DNA from: Niveibacterium sp. 24ML | GTDB taxonomy: Bacteria; Pseudomonadota; Gammaproteobacteria; Burkholderiales; Rhodocyclaceae | Length of the DNA: 64,000 nucleotides | Direction of reading: 5' to 3' | NCBI RefSeq assembly: GCF_026586805.1 | Contig: NZ_JAPFHA010000002.1 | Span: forward strand, 248,001-312,000 | The notes under the pieces: model-generated | The model's database searches: none | Told to the model about the DNA's origin: nothing | What the model saw: only the letters and a program-made list of their open reading frames with translations | Position numbers and translations under genes: made by a program | Shown here: one piece after another, positions 27,001 to 34,536 of the stretch | Layout of the letters: the number at the start of each line of letters is the position of its first letter | Numbering within the stretch: position 1 is the stretch's first letter

Positions 27001-27864
27001 TCGGGGCTTGCCCAAGTAACCGGTTATACCCAAAACTACGCTGACTATACGACCGATCAGATCTACGGCGGGGATTTGGAAGGAAACGTCTGGCGTTTCG
27101 ATGTCTCGCAGACTAGCAAAACGGACAGCTTTCCATTGCCGGATAAGATTGCAATCGCTAAGGATTCGGCTGGCAATGTGCAATCGATTACCACGGCACC
27201 CCAAGTTGAGTACAGTGCGTCCGATCTGAAGCGTTATGTGTTTTTCGGGACGGGCCGTCTGTTGCACAGCTATGACATCACGACTTCCGCTGCTCGTTCG
27301 CAGACGCAGACCTTCTATGCCTTGCGCGACGGCACGAAAACGAAACCGTATACCTCGGCGACGCTCCCATCTGGCGGGGCTTTTCCAACAGGCCGTACGA
27401 GGATGGCCGAAGTCACTGATCTTCTTTCTGGAGTCACCGTCGATTCAAGTAAGCCCATGGGTTGGTACTATGATTTGACCGGTGTCGAGACGGGGGCATC
27501 TGGAACGATTTCTGAGCGTGTAATCATTAATCCGCAAGCCAATGATGGAGTGATTTCATGGGTTGGAACGCGGATGAACACGGACCCATGTGATCCAGTG
27601 GGGCAGAGCTCCATTTATGCGGTGAAGTACGGTAGCGCGAAGAGCGTCTTGACCGAGACAGTCACCGTCGGAGGGGTTTCTTCGACTTTGCCGATTGCAT
27701 TCAACAAGACCGCTGACGGGTTGGTTGGCTTGCAGCAAATCCGATATGGCGCGACGGTCCGTCTGCTTGGCACCAAGTCCGACGGTAGCCCTCAGTTCTA
27801 TGGTGGTGGTATTGCGGGATTCGGTACGCCTAGAGTGGTCAATTGGCGAATCATTGGGCAGTAG
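24079..27864 (+). CDS. pilY1: Type IV pilus tip/biogenesis protein PilY1
   Basis: A large secreted protein of 1261 residues with a signal peptide (LALVLLIAGIQNSALA). The N-terminal part carries NVLLDLSVEFPTAVSYANI and the SGNFMNWATM block typical of PilY1. A DxDxDGxxD calcium-type loop (DTDKDGVLD) begins at residue 525. The C-terminal half is the PilY1 beta-propeller, with VVYAGANDGMLHAFDAST, LFALVPNAVF and QIYGGDLEGNVWRFDV. PilY1 joins the minor pilins at the tip and can act as adhesin or mechanosensor. The ATG at 24079 has ggagc 8 bases upstream; an ATG 4 codons earlier does not. No von Willebrand A domain was recognised. Confidence 0.93.
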   Translation: MEKQYSTAARIKRTGAGCLALVLLIAGIQNSALAASVPLADQPIQATQAAPANVLLDLSVEFPTAVSYANISAKFDPGKPYYGYFDSAKCYQYIDAAIGGVTGYFKPIGYATNSACSGSWSGNFMNWATMAAIDVFRWALTGGGRVVDLPLKFSDSTAAVTVLQRSYLGVQAGTKNFPNRVISDAETSAYTEIPGKLGGALCIQNANSNTEVKFFSDNCATNDPKVFSVNVQVCVPGLEEPNCADYASSDGKRIIKKPHGLMQDNKGKMNFGAFGYLVSNDDTSANLTIDGGVLRGQMNDLAAEITETGAFALDPEGLVDAAKGIDASGTINYLNRFGYKSGIYKRFDPVSEMYAESIKYYKNLGPTKSYISAVTPALRDGFPVFERWNDPIKYWCQKNFVLGIGDVNTHADRNLSGNATTRPKEPAGPIPSDVDGDLAGQTTNAWTAKVGALEGITGLESAKFGGNDAGNYIAGIAHYAFTQDIRADFKNKQNVETHWVDVLEFGNYRHRNQYWLAAKYGGFKDTDKDGVLDKDTEVWKNATNFWGRPAVDKPLAEYEIPYNYYPASDAGSLINGLKNAFSNIKASAGAGAGVGLSSSSFSTTASDTSVFQVTYDSERWTGDVKGFRINTIDTETGAISLTPKWSASAKLTDLASGTGWDSARKIVAVTRTDSGGRIGKPFRKSDLHSADFALLGADDARRQKVLNYLRGDRTYESTDSVTKDFRFRKSLLGDIVNSKAIYVGAPSALYSDAFNPKYSEFVTSQKSRKTVVYAGANDGMLHAFDASTDGSADGGKELFALVPNAVFQGPDKKPEESGLQALASNAYTHRYYVDASPEVRDVDFARAGGATGAALDSADWRSLLVVGLGKGGRSFVAMDVTDPASWTSESEIAKKVLWEFTAPDMGYTYGRPLITKVPKYGWVVVLTGGYNNTLAPFANDASDFRGKGVLYFVDPRNGNLLEKVTTDAGSFGSPSGLAQVTGYTQNYADYTTDQIYGGDLEGNVWRFDVSQTSKTDSFPLPDKIAIAKDSAGNVQSITTAPQVEYSASDLKRYVFFGTGRLLHSYDITTSAARSQTQTFYALRDGTKTKPYTSATLPSGGAFPTGRTRMAEVTDLLSGVTVDSSKPMGWYYDLTGVETGASGTISERVIINPQANDGVISWVGTRMNTDPCDPVGQSSIYAVKYGSAKSVLTETVTVGGVSSTLPIAFNKTADGLVGLQQIRYGATVRLLGTKSDGSPQFYGGGIAGFGTPRVVNWRIIGQ

Positions 27865-27880
27865 CAGTCTTCGCTCCGTG

Positions 27881-27916
27881 AACATCGATCCCGGCCCTGC
27901 GGGCGGGATCGATGTT
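27881..27916 (+). terminator. Hairpin downstream of pilY1, possible terminator
   Basis: A perfect 13-base stem (aacatcgatcccg / cgggatcgatgtt) encloses a 10-base loop, with a further short GC pairing inside. It lies 17 bases after the pilY1 stop. The 3' flank is AAGGGCC rather than a T-run, so it may act as an mRNA 3'-end stabiliser rather than a classical terminator. Confidence 0.55.
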
Positions 27917-27980
27917 AAGGGCCGCAGGCCGTGAGCACGAGATCTCTGGTGGCACACGCAGGTGGCCAGCGGGGTCTTAA

Positions 27981-29007
27981 GGAATGTCTGATCAAGTCGT
28001 GAACGATTGTCTCGTCTGCCGGTCAGAGCCTTGTCATCCACACCGGATCCTCGTCCACGAAACAACTCAGTCTTGCCGCCGGGGTCTTCGAGGTGCATCG
28101 CAAGCACACGCGTCGCGAGCAATTTCTGATCGAGATGGATCGCGTGGTGCCCTGAGTGGCGTTGTGCGCGCTGAATGCACCGCACTACCCGGTGGCCGGC
28201 CGCGAACGTCGGCAGGTGGCGCTCGAACGCATACTGCGCATCGACTTACTGCAACAGTGGTTCGATTTGTCCGATCCCGGCGTGGAAGAGGCGCTGCACG
28301 ACTCGGTCTCGTTCGCGCGCTTTGTCGGCATCGATCTGGGCAGCAAGACGGTGCCGGACGAAACCACGGTGTGCAAGTTCCGCCACCTGCTGGAACGTCA
28401 CGAATTGGGCTCGCGGCTCTTTGAATCCGTTCAAACGCATCTTCAAGCGCAGGGCTTGAAGATTGCACGCGGCACGATTGTGGACGCGACCATCATCAAT
28501 GCCCCGTCCTCGACCAAGAGCCGCGACAAGACGCGCGACGCCGACATGCACCAGACGAGGAAGGGTCAGCAGTGGTACTTCGGCATGAAGGCGCATATCG
28601 GGGTCGATAGCCAGACCAAGCTCATCCACAGCATGGTGGCGACCGCGGCCAATGTGGCCGACTCGGCTGTGCTGCCTGATCTGCTGCACGGCGACGAGAC
28701 ACGGGTGTGGGGCGATCAGGCCTACCGCGGGTAGCGCGAGAAGATTCGAGAGAAAGCGCCGCGCGCACAAGACTTCACCCATCGCCGCTACCGGCATCGC
28801 GGTGTGGTCGACGCAGCGGAAAAGGCGCGCAACAAGACCAAGTAGCACATCCGTGCGCGCGTCGAGCATGTGTTTGCCGTCATCAAGCTCAAGTTCGGTT
28901 GCACCAAGCTGCGCTACAAGGGCCTCGCGAAGAACGCACAGCGCCTGTTTGTCGCCTGCGCCCTGGCGAACCTCTTCATGGCACGCCACCGATTGCTGCG
29001 CGCCTGA
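27981..29007 (+). mobile_element. Decayed IS5-family insertion sequence (right end not found)
   Basis: The element contains an IS5-type transposase pseudogene. The probable left end is ggaatgtctgatcaagtcgt at 27981, immediately preceded by TTAA, which fits the YTAR target of IS5 elements. No matching inverted repeat (cttgatcagacattcc) is visible downstream of the transposase, so the right end is lost or too diverged. The end given here is the transposase stop, not a mapped boundary. Confidence 0.65.
28057..29007 (+). pseudogene. IS5-family DDE transposase, inactivated by three in-frame stops
   Basis: One continuous reading frame of 317 codons from KQLSLAAGVFEVHRKHTR to [11 protein letters not shown] shows all three DDE-type catalytic positions: VDATI, WGDQAY and RVEHVF. 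It is interrupted by TGA at 28153-28155 (after DRVVP, where Trp is usual), TAG at 28732-28734 (after QAYRG) and TAG at 28843-28845 (after NKTK). The expected start codon is ACG (28057-28059). There is no frameshift over 950 bases; all damage is by substitution. The open stretch 28156-28734 may look like a gene to a gene finder but is only the middle of the dead transposase. Confidence 0.88.
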
Positions 29008-29703
29008 CGGGAGCGGTTCGTCCGCCGCATCCCGCTCCCTAGCAGTTTCGGGGCACATCCGCGCGGCAGAAGCGCTGAATGATTACCTAGAATCCGTCGC
29101 TTACCCCGGTGTTGCGACGACCGGTTGAATCCGCCCGCTGCGGCCAATCTGGCCGATCGAATGACCGATCCTCTGGTTCGCTGAGTTCTTGAATCGCGCG
29201 AAGCAATGCGGAAGGGGAAGGCCGTGCATCCCTTCGTCATCATCGCAGCTGGGTGCTACTCGAATACACAAGCTGGCAATTGCCCACAGCCGACGCCGAC
29301 TGCCCGCCCGGTTAAGCGGGTACGAGGGGGGCATTGGTGGCGTTGGGCGCGCCTTTGCCGTGACTCTTGAGAACGTGCGCGGCGAGTCGATCGCATCGAT
29401 GCGATGCCGGCAAAGCATGGCTTCGGAGGGCAAGTGCCCGTCAGCGCATTGTGGAACGTGCAGCGATTCAATGAGTGAGGCTGAGTGGCTGCGGAGCAAG
29501 GCTGCGGCCGCAGCTTAGGCGTAGTGGGCGCACTCTGCGCTTGCGGATGCCGGGCGTCATTTGCCGGCGCCGGCACTCGGTCTGCGTTGGCGCTTCGAAA
29601 TGGGTAAGGCCCACGGATGTGGGCCTTGGGTGTTTGTGGTGAGCCGATGCTTTCGCTGCATCGGCGGGGCGGGCTGCAGCGCGCGCCCGCCCGAACCTTG
29701 GTT
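29008..29703. other. Non-coding stretch between the IS relic and the PEP-CTERM gene
   Basis: About 700 bases. Several frames stay open by chance in GC-rich DNA, but none has a ribosome-binding site, a recognisable motif or normal amino-acid composition. The 3' end holds the terminator of the PEP-CTERM gene. The stretch may be residue of inserted or deleted mobile DNA. Confidence 0.45.
29606..29627 (-). terminator. Rho-independent terminator of the PEP-CTERM gene
   Basis: A perfect 9-base stem (aaggcccac / gtgggcctt) with a 4-base loop, followed on the minus strand by ACCCATTTCG. It lies 77 bases downstream of the PEP-CTERM stop codon. Because the stem is symmetric it might act on either strand, but only the minus strand has a gene reading into it. 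Confidence 0.6.
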
Positions 29704-30303
29704 TTACTTTGCCGATACCTTGCGCCGTGCGAGGCCAAGGCCTGTCAGCGCCAGCCCGAGGAGCAGGGCGGTTGAGGGTTCCGGCACTTCGGCGGCATCC
29801 ATCACGAGGTTGTCGAACTGGTGGTAGGGGCTTGCTTGCACCCAGCTCACCGAGTTGAGGTTGGAGAAGCCGCTGAACGTGAAAGTCTGGAAGAAATAGC
29901 CATCGTCAACGGTGAAGGACTGGTTGACGGTGCCGCCGCCGCTGAGCTGGCCGACGAAGGAAATCGTTGCGCCCAAGCCCCAGAATTTCGATGCCGGCGC
30001 GAGGTCAATCGAGTTCAGTGCGAAGGTGCCGCCGCTGACTTTGGCGAGCGTGGTGGTCGCGCCGCTAGAGTTGTTGAACAGGCTGGCGGATCCGAAGTAC
30101 CAGCCGGTATTGCCCTGCTGGGCAGAGGCGAAGTTGTTTGAAGTCGAGGTGATCTGGAAGCCGTCTTCGGTGTAGCTGCTCAGAGAGGTGAAGCTGGTGC
30201 CGCTTTGCTCAAGGGAGTCAAAGCTGATGATCGATGCCTGGGCGCCAGTGCTCAGCAGCGCCAATGAGGCCGCGAGGGCGGAGAGTGTGGTCTTGATCTG
30301 CAT
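29704..30303 (-). CDS. PEP-CTERM sorting-signal secreted protein
   Basis: A 199-residue exported protein with an N-terminal signal peptide (LAASLALLSTGAQA) and a canonical C-terminal PEP-CTERM tail: VPEPST, a hydrophobic helix (ALLLGLALTGLGL) and a basic end (ARRKVSAK). Such tails are cut by an exosortase (XrtA/EpsH type), usually encoded with exopolysaccharide genes elsewhere; none is in this window. The mature part is Ser, Thr, Gly and Phe-rich and lacks cysteines. It starts with SIISFDSLEQSGTSFTSL, like many PEP-CTERM proteins with a beta-sandwich fold. Function unknown. Confidence 0.9.
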   Translation of the reverse strand: MQIKTTLSALAASLALLSTGAQASIISFDSLEQSGTSFTSLSSYTEDGFQITSTSNNFASAQQGNTGWYFGSASLFNNSSGATTTLAKVSGGTFALNSIDLAPASKFWGLGATISFVGQLSGGGTVNQSFTVDDGYFFQTFTFSGFSNLNSVSWVQASPYHQFDNLVMDAAEVPEPSTALLLGLALTGLGLARRKVSAK

Positions 30304-30626
30304 GGTTTTGTCTCGTGATTGTTTGCGGTCGGGTCGCCGTGAAACGAGCAGAGCATTAAAAGTGCCAGAAGCGCGATTTCCTTGCGGTGTGTGGCTGTCG
30401 GCAGCATTGGGAGAGCGCGGCGTCATTTGGGCGTCAAGTCGGCCGACACTTCCGGCAGGGCAAGGCAATAGGGGGGCTGGCCCCGCTTGAGCCCGACAGC
30501 CAGCGCGGCTTGGGCGGTGGGCGGCTGCGCCATGCATGGCAAACCGGGAAGGTGGGTACATTAGCCCTTCAGGAACTGCTGGCCGGGCCGTAATTTGGGG
30601 AGATTTTCCATTTTCCGGGCCACACC
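30304..30626. other. Divergent intergenic region of the PEP-CTERM gene and the msh operon
   Basis: These 323 bases must hold promoters for both directions. A TACATT (30557-30562) could be a -10 box for the msh operon, but no good -35 accompanies it. A GG-N10-GC pattern (GG 30479-30480, GC 30491-30492) resembles a sigma-54 site only at the invariant dinucleotides. No gene is seen. Confidence 0.4.
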
Positions 30627-32330
30627 ATGGTCAAGCCGCAAAAGTTCAGGCTGGGCGAGCTGCTCGTGCAGCAGCAGTTGATCAGCCAGCAGCAATTGGA
30701 AGAAGCGCTGCTTGCGCAGAAGCAGACCGGGCGCAAGCTCGGGCGCGTGCTGGTGGATATCGGTTTGGTGACCGAAGAGCAGATTGCCGGTGCGATTGCT
30801 CGCCAGCTGGGTATGCGCTACGTCGATCTGCGCGACTTCGATGTCGACCGCAAGGCTGCCGTGCTGTTGCCTGAGACGATGGCGCGGCGCTTCCGCGCGC
30901 TGGTGCTGGCGGAGGAGGGCGCAGGCTTCCTGGTGGGAATGTCTGATCCGTCGGACGTTTTTGGCTACGACGAGATCGCCCGCACGCTCAAGCGTGATGT
31001 GTCGCTGGCGGTCTTGAGCGAATCGCAGCTGGCGCAGAACATCGATCGACTGTATCGCCGCACGGAAGAAATCAGCGGGCTGGCCAAGGAGCTTGAGCGC
31101 GACCTGGGCGACACCTATGTCGACTTCGGCGCGCTGGGCGCCACGCCAGGGGCCGAGGACGCGCCGGTCGTCAAGCTGTTGCAGTCGATCTTCGAGGATG
31201 CGGCGCAGATCAAGGCGTCTGACATCCATATCGAGCCACAGGAAACCAAGCTGCAGATCCGCTTCCGCATCGACGGCGTGCTGCACCTGCAAACCGAGAG
31301 CGACAACCGGATCACGCCGGCGCTGGTGCTGCGGCTCAAGCTGATGTCCGGGCTCGATATCAGCGAGAAGCGATTGCCGCAGGACGGCCGCTTCGCGATC
31401 CGCGTGAAGCAGCAATCAATGGATGTGCGGATCTCGACCATGCCGACGCAGTTTGGCGAATCGGTAGTGATGCGCTTGCTGGCACAGAACGCCGGCCTGC
31501 TTGATCTGGACCGCATTGGCATGCCGGCGGAGATGCTGGCCCGCTACAAGCGGCTGATCTCGGCGCCCAACGGCATGGTGCTGGTGACCGGCCCCACCGG
31601 CAGCGGCAAGACGACCACGCTCTACGCCAGCCTTGCCGCGCTCAACAATATCGAAACCAAGATCATCACGGTTGAAGACCCGGTCGAGTACCGGCTGCCG
31701 GGCATCAACCAGGTGCAGGTGAACGAAAAGATCGAGCTTTCCTTCGCACGGGTGCTGCGTGCCACGCTGCGGCAAGACCCTGACGTGCTGCTGGTGGGCG
31801 AGATGCGCGATCAGGAAACCGCGCAGATCGGCATCCGCGCTGCGATGACCGGGCACCTCGTGCTGTCCACCCTGCATACCAATGACGCGGCCACAACGCC
31901 GACACGGCTGATCGACATGGGGGTGGTGAAGTTCCTGGTGGCCACCTCGTTGCTGGGGGTGGTGGCGCAGCGCCTTCTGCGCGTGGTGTGCGAGAGCTGC
32001 AAGGAGCCCTACACCCCGCGCCCGAACGAGATGGCCTGGCTTGAACGGGAACTCGGCGCGCAGGCAAGCGGGGGGAAGTGGATGCACGGACGCGGCTGCC
32101 CGCAGTGCAATGGCACCGGCTTTCTTGGCCGCAAGCCGGTTTATGAGTTGCTGGAAATGAACGGGGCGCTGGTTGATGCGCTCAATCGGCACGAGGTGGC
32201 GGATTTTCCTGCAATCGCGCGTCAGCAGCTCGGTCAGCACACCTTGCGTCACCACGCCGCGCAACGCGTGCTGGCGGGGGAGACCACCGCGCATGAAGCG
32301 ATGCGCATGGTTTCGGTGGCGGACGACTGA
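30627..32330 (+). CDS. mshE: MSHA-type pilus extension ATPase MshE (GspE/PilB family)
   Basis: A 567-residue hexameric secretion ATPase that powers pilin polymerisation at the inner membrane. The N-terminus carries the tandem MshEN c-di-GMP motif: RLGELL...LEEALLAQ (residues 8-31), a 5-residue spacer, then KLGRVL...IAGAIARQ (37-60). The C-terminal ATPase has Walker A GPTGSGKTT (from residue 322), the Asp box ITVEDPVEYRL, Walker B-type LLVGEMRDQETAQIG and the His box LVLSTLHTNDA. A tetra-cysteine zinc site (CESCKEP ... CPQCNGTG) follows. It is the first gene of the msh operon, 2 bases before mshG. Confidence 0.95.
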   Translation: MVKPQKFRLGELLVQQQLISQQQLEEALLAQKQTGRKLGRVLVDIGLVTEEQIAGAIARQLGMRYVDLRDFDVDRKAAVLLPETMARRFRALVLAEEGAGFLVGMSDPSDVFGYDEIARTLKRDVSLAVLSESQLAQNIDRLYRRTEEISGLAKELERDLGDTYVDFGALGATPGAEDAPVVKLLQSIFEDAAQIKASDIHIEPQETKLQIRFRIDGVLHLQTESDNRITPALVLRLKLMSGLDISEKRLPQDGRFAIRVKQQSMDVRISTMPTQFGESVVMRLLAQNAGLLDLDRIGMPAEMLARYKRLISAPNGMVLVTGPTGSGKTTTLYASLAALNNIETKIITVEDPVEYRLPGINQVQVNEKIELSFARVLRATLRQDPDVLLVGEMRDQETAQIGIRAAMTGHLVLSTLHTNDAATTPTRLIDMGVVKFLVATSLLGVVAQRLLRVVCESCKEPYTPRPNEMAWLERELGAQASGGKWMHGRGCPQCNGTGFLGRKPVYELLEMNGALVDALNRHEVADFPAIARQQLGQHTLRHHAAQRVLAGETTAHEAMRMVSVADD

Positions 32331-32332
32331 CG

Positions 32333-33556
32333 ATGGCCGGCTTTTCTTACCGTGGGCGTGACGCGCGCGGCGGCCTGGTCGAGGGCGCCGTCGATGCCGT
32401 CAGCCAGACGGCCGCGGCTGACTTGCTGCTGGCGCGCGGGGTTACGCCGCTGGAAATCACGCCGGCCAGGCAGGGAGGCGGCTTCGCGCTGACCTGGGCG
32501 CGCCTGAACCAGCGCAAGGTGAACGACGAAGACATCATGTTCTTCAGTCGGCAGATGTACACGCTGCTCAAGGCCGGCGTACCGATCCTGCAGGCGCTCG
32601 GTGGCCTGCGCGAATCCTGCCATGTGCCCACCTTTGCCGCCGTGCTGGGGCGCTTGCGCGAAGGGCTTGATTCGGGCCGCGAGCTGTCGATCGCGCTGAA
32701 CGACACCGGCGTGTTCAGCCCCTTCTACATCGCCATGGTCAAGGTGGGTGAGATGACGGGCCGGCTCGACCTGATCTTCTTGCGCCTGTTCGAACATCTG
32801 GAGTTCGAAAAGGAAATGCGGCAGAAGATCAGCGCGGCCATTCGCTACCCCACCTTCGTGATCATCGCCATGGCGGTGGCGATCGGCGTCATCAACCTCT
32901 TCGTGATTCCGGCCTTTTCGAAGGTCTTCAAGCAGTTCAACGCCGAGTTGCCGGTGATTACCCGCGGCCTGATCGCGTTTTCGGACTTCACCATCAACTA
33001 CTGGTGGCTGGTGCTCGGCCTCATCGCGGCGGCGGTGTTCGGCGTGCGGCACTGGGTATCGACCCCCGAGGGCCGCTTGCGCTGGGATCGCGCCCAACTG
33101 CGCCTGCCCATCATCGGCCCGACGATCAACAAGGCCACGCTGGCGCGCTTCGCACGCGCCTTTGCGCTGTCGCTCAAGAGCGGCTTGCCGGTTACGCAGG
33201 CCTTCGCCGTGGTGGCGCAGGTGGTGGACAACACCTGGATTGCGCAAAAGCTCGACGCGATGCGCCAGGGCGTGGAGCGGGGCGAGAGCATCCTGCGCAC
33301 CGCGTCTGCATCCAAGGTGTTCACGCCCATCGTGCTGCAGATGATTCAGGTGGGCGAAGAGTCGGGCGATGTTGACGGCCTGCTGATGGAGGTGGGCGAG
33401 ATGTACGAGCGCGAGGTGGCCTACGAGGTGGACAACCTGAGTGCGCGGATCGAGCCGATCCTGATCGTGAGCCTGGCTGGTCTGGTGCTGCTGCTGGCGC
33501 TGGGGGTGTTCCTGCCGATGTGGGATCTGGGTGGCGCAATGATGAATCGAAAGTAA
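32333..33556 (+). CDS. mshG: MSHA pilus inner-membrane platform protein MshG (GspF/PilC family)
   Basis: A 407-residue polytopic platform protein that couples the ATPase to the growing fibre. Two T2SSF domains are visible: MFFSRQMYTLLKAGVPILQAL and FARAFALSLKSGLPVTQAF. Each is followed by the family's VGExTGRLD / VGEESGDVD element and transmembrane helices. It starts with the usual FSYRGRDARGGLVEG. The stop TAA shares its last base with the next ATG. Confidence 0.95.
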   Translation: MAGFSYRGRDARGGLVEGAVDAVSQTAAADLLLARGVTPLEITPARQGGGFALTWARLNQRKVNDEDIMFFSRQMYTLLKAGVPILQALGGLRESCHVPTFAAVLGRLREGLDSGRELSIALNDTGVFSPFYIAMVKVGEMTGRLDLIFLRLFEHLEFEKEMRQKISAAIRYPTFVIIAMAVAIGVINLFVIPAFSKVFKQFNAELPVITRGLIAFSDFTINYWWLVLGLIAAAVFGVRHWVSTPEGRLRWDRAQLRLPIIGPTINKATLARFARAFALSLKSGLPVTQAFAVVAQVVDNTWIAQKLDAMRQGVERGESILRTASASKVFTPIVLQMIQVGEESGDVDGLLMEVGEMYEREVAYEVDNLSARIEPILIVSLAGLVLLLALGVFLPMWDLGGAMMNRK

Positions 33557-34026
33557 TGCGCAAGAGTGCGCTTGGCCTGCCGTTAATTGAAGTGGCAGTG
33601 ATTGCGCTGCTCGGCGCGCTGCTAGCCTGGCAACTGTTCTATCGGCTTGAGCGCATGGCGGTAGAAACCGAGCGCATTGCGATGGAGCTGACGGTGGCCA
33701 ATCTGCGAACGGCCTTGCGCTGGTACCAGACGCGGCAGTTGATGGGCGCGTCGGCAGCGGATCTGGGGGGCGAGCCAGAGCTGACGAACCCGGTTGCGCT
33801 GCTGGAGCAAGCGCCCGCCACTTATGTTGGCGTGGTGGAGCCGGGGCAGACGGGCGCGGTGCCGCCGGGGAGCTGGTATTTCGACAAGGCCCTGGGCCAG
33901 TTGTGCTACCGGCCCAAGGCCGAAGTGGACATGAAGGGTGTGGCGATCTGTTACGCGTTGCGCCGCAAGGGCAACGAAATGGGCGATGTCGTGTTGCAAC
34001 TGACAACGCCGTATCGCTGGCAGTGA
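33556..34026 (+). CDS. mshF: MshF-like protein with a prepilin-type N-terminus
   Basis: A 156-residue single-pass protein in the mshF position, right after mshG. The C-terminal part (NPVALLEQAPATYVGV ... GSWYFDKALGQLCYRP) fits MshF proteins. The N-terminus reads MRKSALG|LPLIEVAVIALLGALLAWQLFY: a Gly followed by a hydrophobic helix with Glu at +5, i.e. a possible class-III prepilin leader. The ATG overlaps the mshG stop (TAATG). If processed, this would be a pilin-like subunit rather than a plain membrane factor; that is inference. The mature part has the length of a pseudopilin. Confidence 0.8.
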   Translation: MRKSALGLPLIEVAVIALLGALLAWQLFYRLERMAVETERIAMELTVANLRTALRWYQTRQLMGASAADLGGEPELTNPVALLEQAPATYVGVVEPGQTGAVPPGSWYFDKALGQLCYRPKAEVDMKGVAICYALRRKGNEMGDVVLQLTTPYRWQ

Positions 34027-34089
34027 GGCTTGCTGGTGGCCTGTGTGCCGGGAGCAAGGTGTGAATCAAAAACCGAAAGGACGCAGCAA

Positions 34090-34530
34090 ATGAAAAAGAA
34101 CCAGGGCTTTACGCTTATCGAACTGATCGCGGTCATCGTGATCCTCGGCATTCTGTCGGCGATTGCCTTGCCGAAGTTCGTGAACCTCACGTCCGAGGCG
34201 CGCGTGGCCAAGATGCAGGGTGCGGTGGGGGCGGTGAATTCGGCTTCGGCGCTGGTGCATGCAAAATGGCTGGCGGGTGGGTCGACTGGGGCAAGTGTGG
34301 TGGTTGAGGGGCCGACGACGATCAACGTTGTCAACGGCTACCCCGCTGCAGCGAGTCTGGCCGATGCAGCTGGACTCTCCGGCAGCGACTACAAAGTGAC
34401 TGTCGCCGGGACTAAGGCAACGATCGAAGATCCGGGCAAGGCAAGTTGCAGCTTTAGCTATACCGAGGCAGCGGCAGCGGGTGCGACGCCCACCGTCGAC
34501 CAGAGTGGCGTGATACCGGCCAACTGCTGA
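34090..34530 (+). CDS. mshA: MSHA-type major pilin (MshA/MshB-like)
   Basis: A 146-residue pilin. The leader MKKNQG is cleaved before FTLIELIAVIVILGILSAIALPKFVNL, the MshA-type N-terminus with Glu5 and the PKFVNL end of the helix. The mature domain has GAVGAVNSASALVHAKWLAG, as in MshA/MshB, and a cysteine pair near the C-terminus (CSFSY ... PANC). The ATG at 34090 is preceded by a GAAAGGACGCAG region usable as a binding site; an in-frame upstream start lacks the leader. Only one mshA/B-type gene is present, so it is probably the major subunit. Confidence 0.92.
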   Translation: MKKNQGFTLIELIAVIVILGILSAIALPKFVNLTSEARVAKMQGAVGAVNSASALVHAKWLAGGSTGASVVVEGPTTINVVNGYPAAASLADAAGLSGSDYKVTVAGTKATIEDPGKASCSFSYTEAAAAGATPTVDQSGVIPANC

Positions 34531-34536
34531 GTCCTC

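Noticed and set aside
28156-28734. Intact 192-codon transposase gene
   Set aside because: It is only the middle of a longer transposase frame bounded by premature stops; homology continues in the same frame before 28153 and after 28734.
29189-29518. 109-codon plus-strand frame in the IS-flanking gap
   Set aside because: Skewed Arg/Ser/Ala composition, no ribosome-binding site and no motif. Overlapping frames on both strands are equally open.
30479-30492. Possible sigma-54 promoter (GG-N10-GC) upstream of mshE
   Set aside because: Only the invariant GG and GC match. The flanking bases do not fit TGGCAC-N5-TTGCA, and such patterns are common by chance in GC-rich DNA.
32249-34069. 606-codon minus-strand frame opposite mshG/mshF
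   Set aside because: Low-complexity Arg/His/Gln/Pro sequence. The plus strand carries clear T2SSF-domain and MshF coding sequence.
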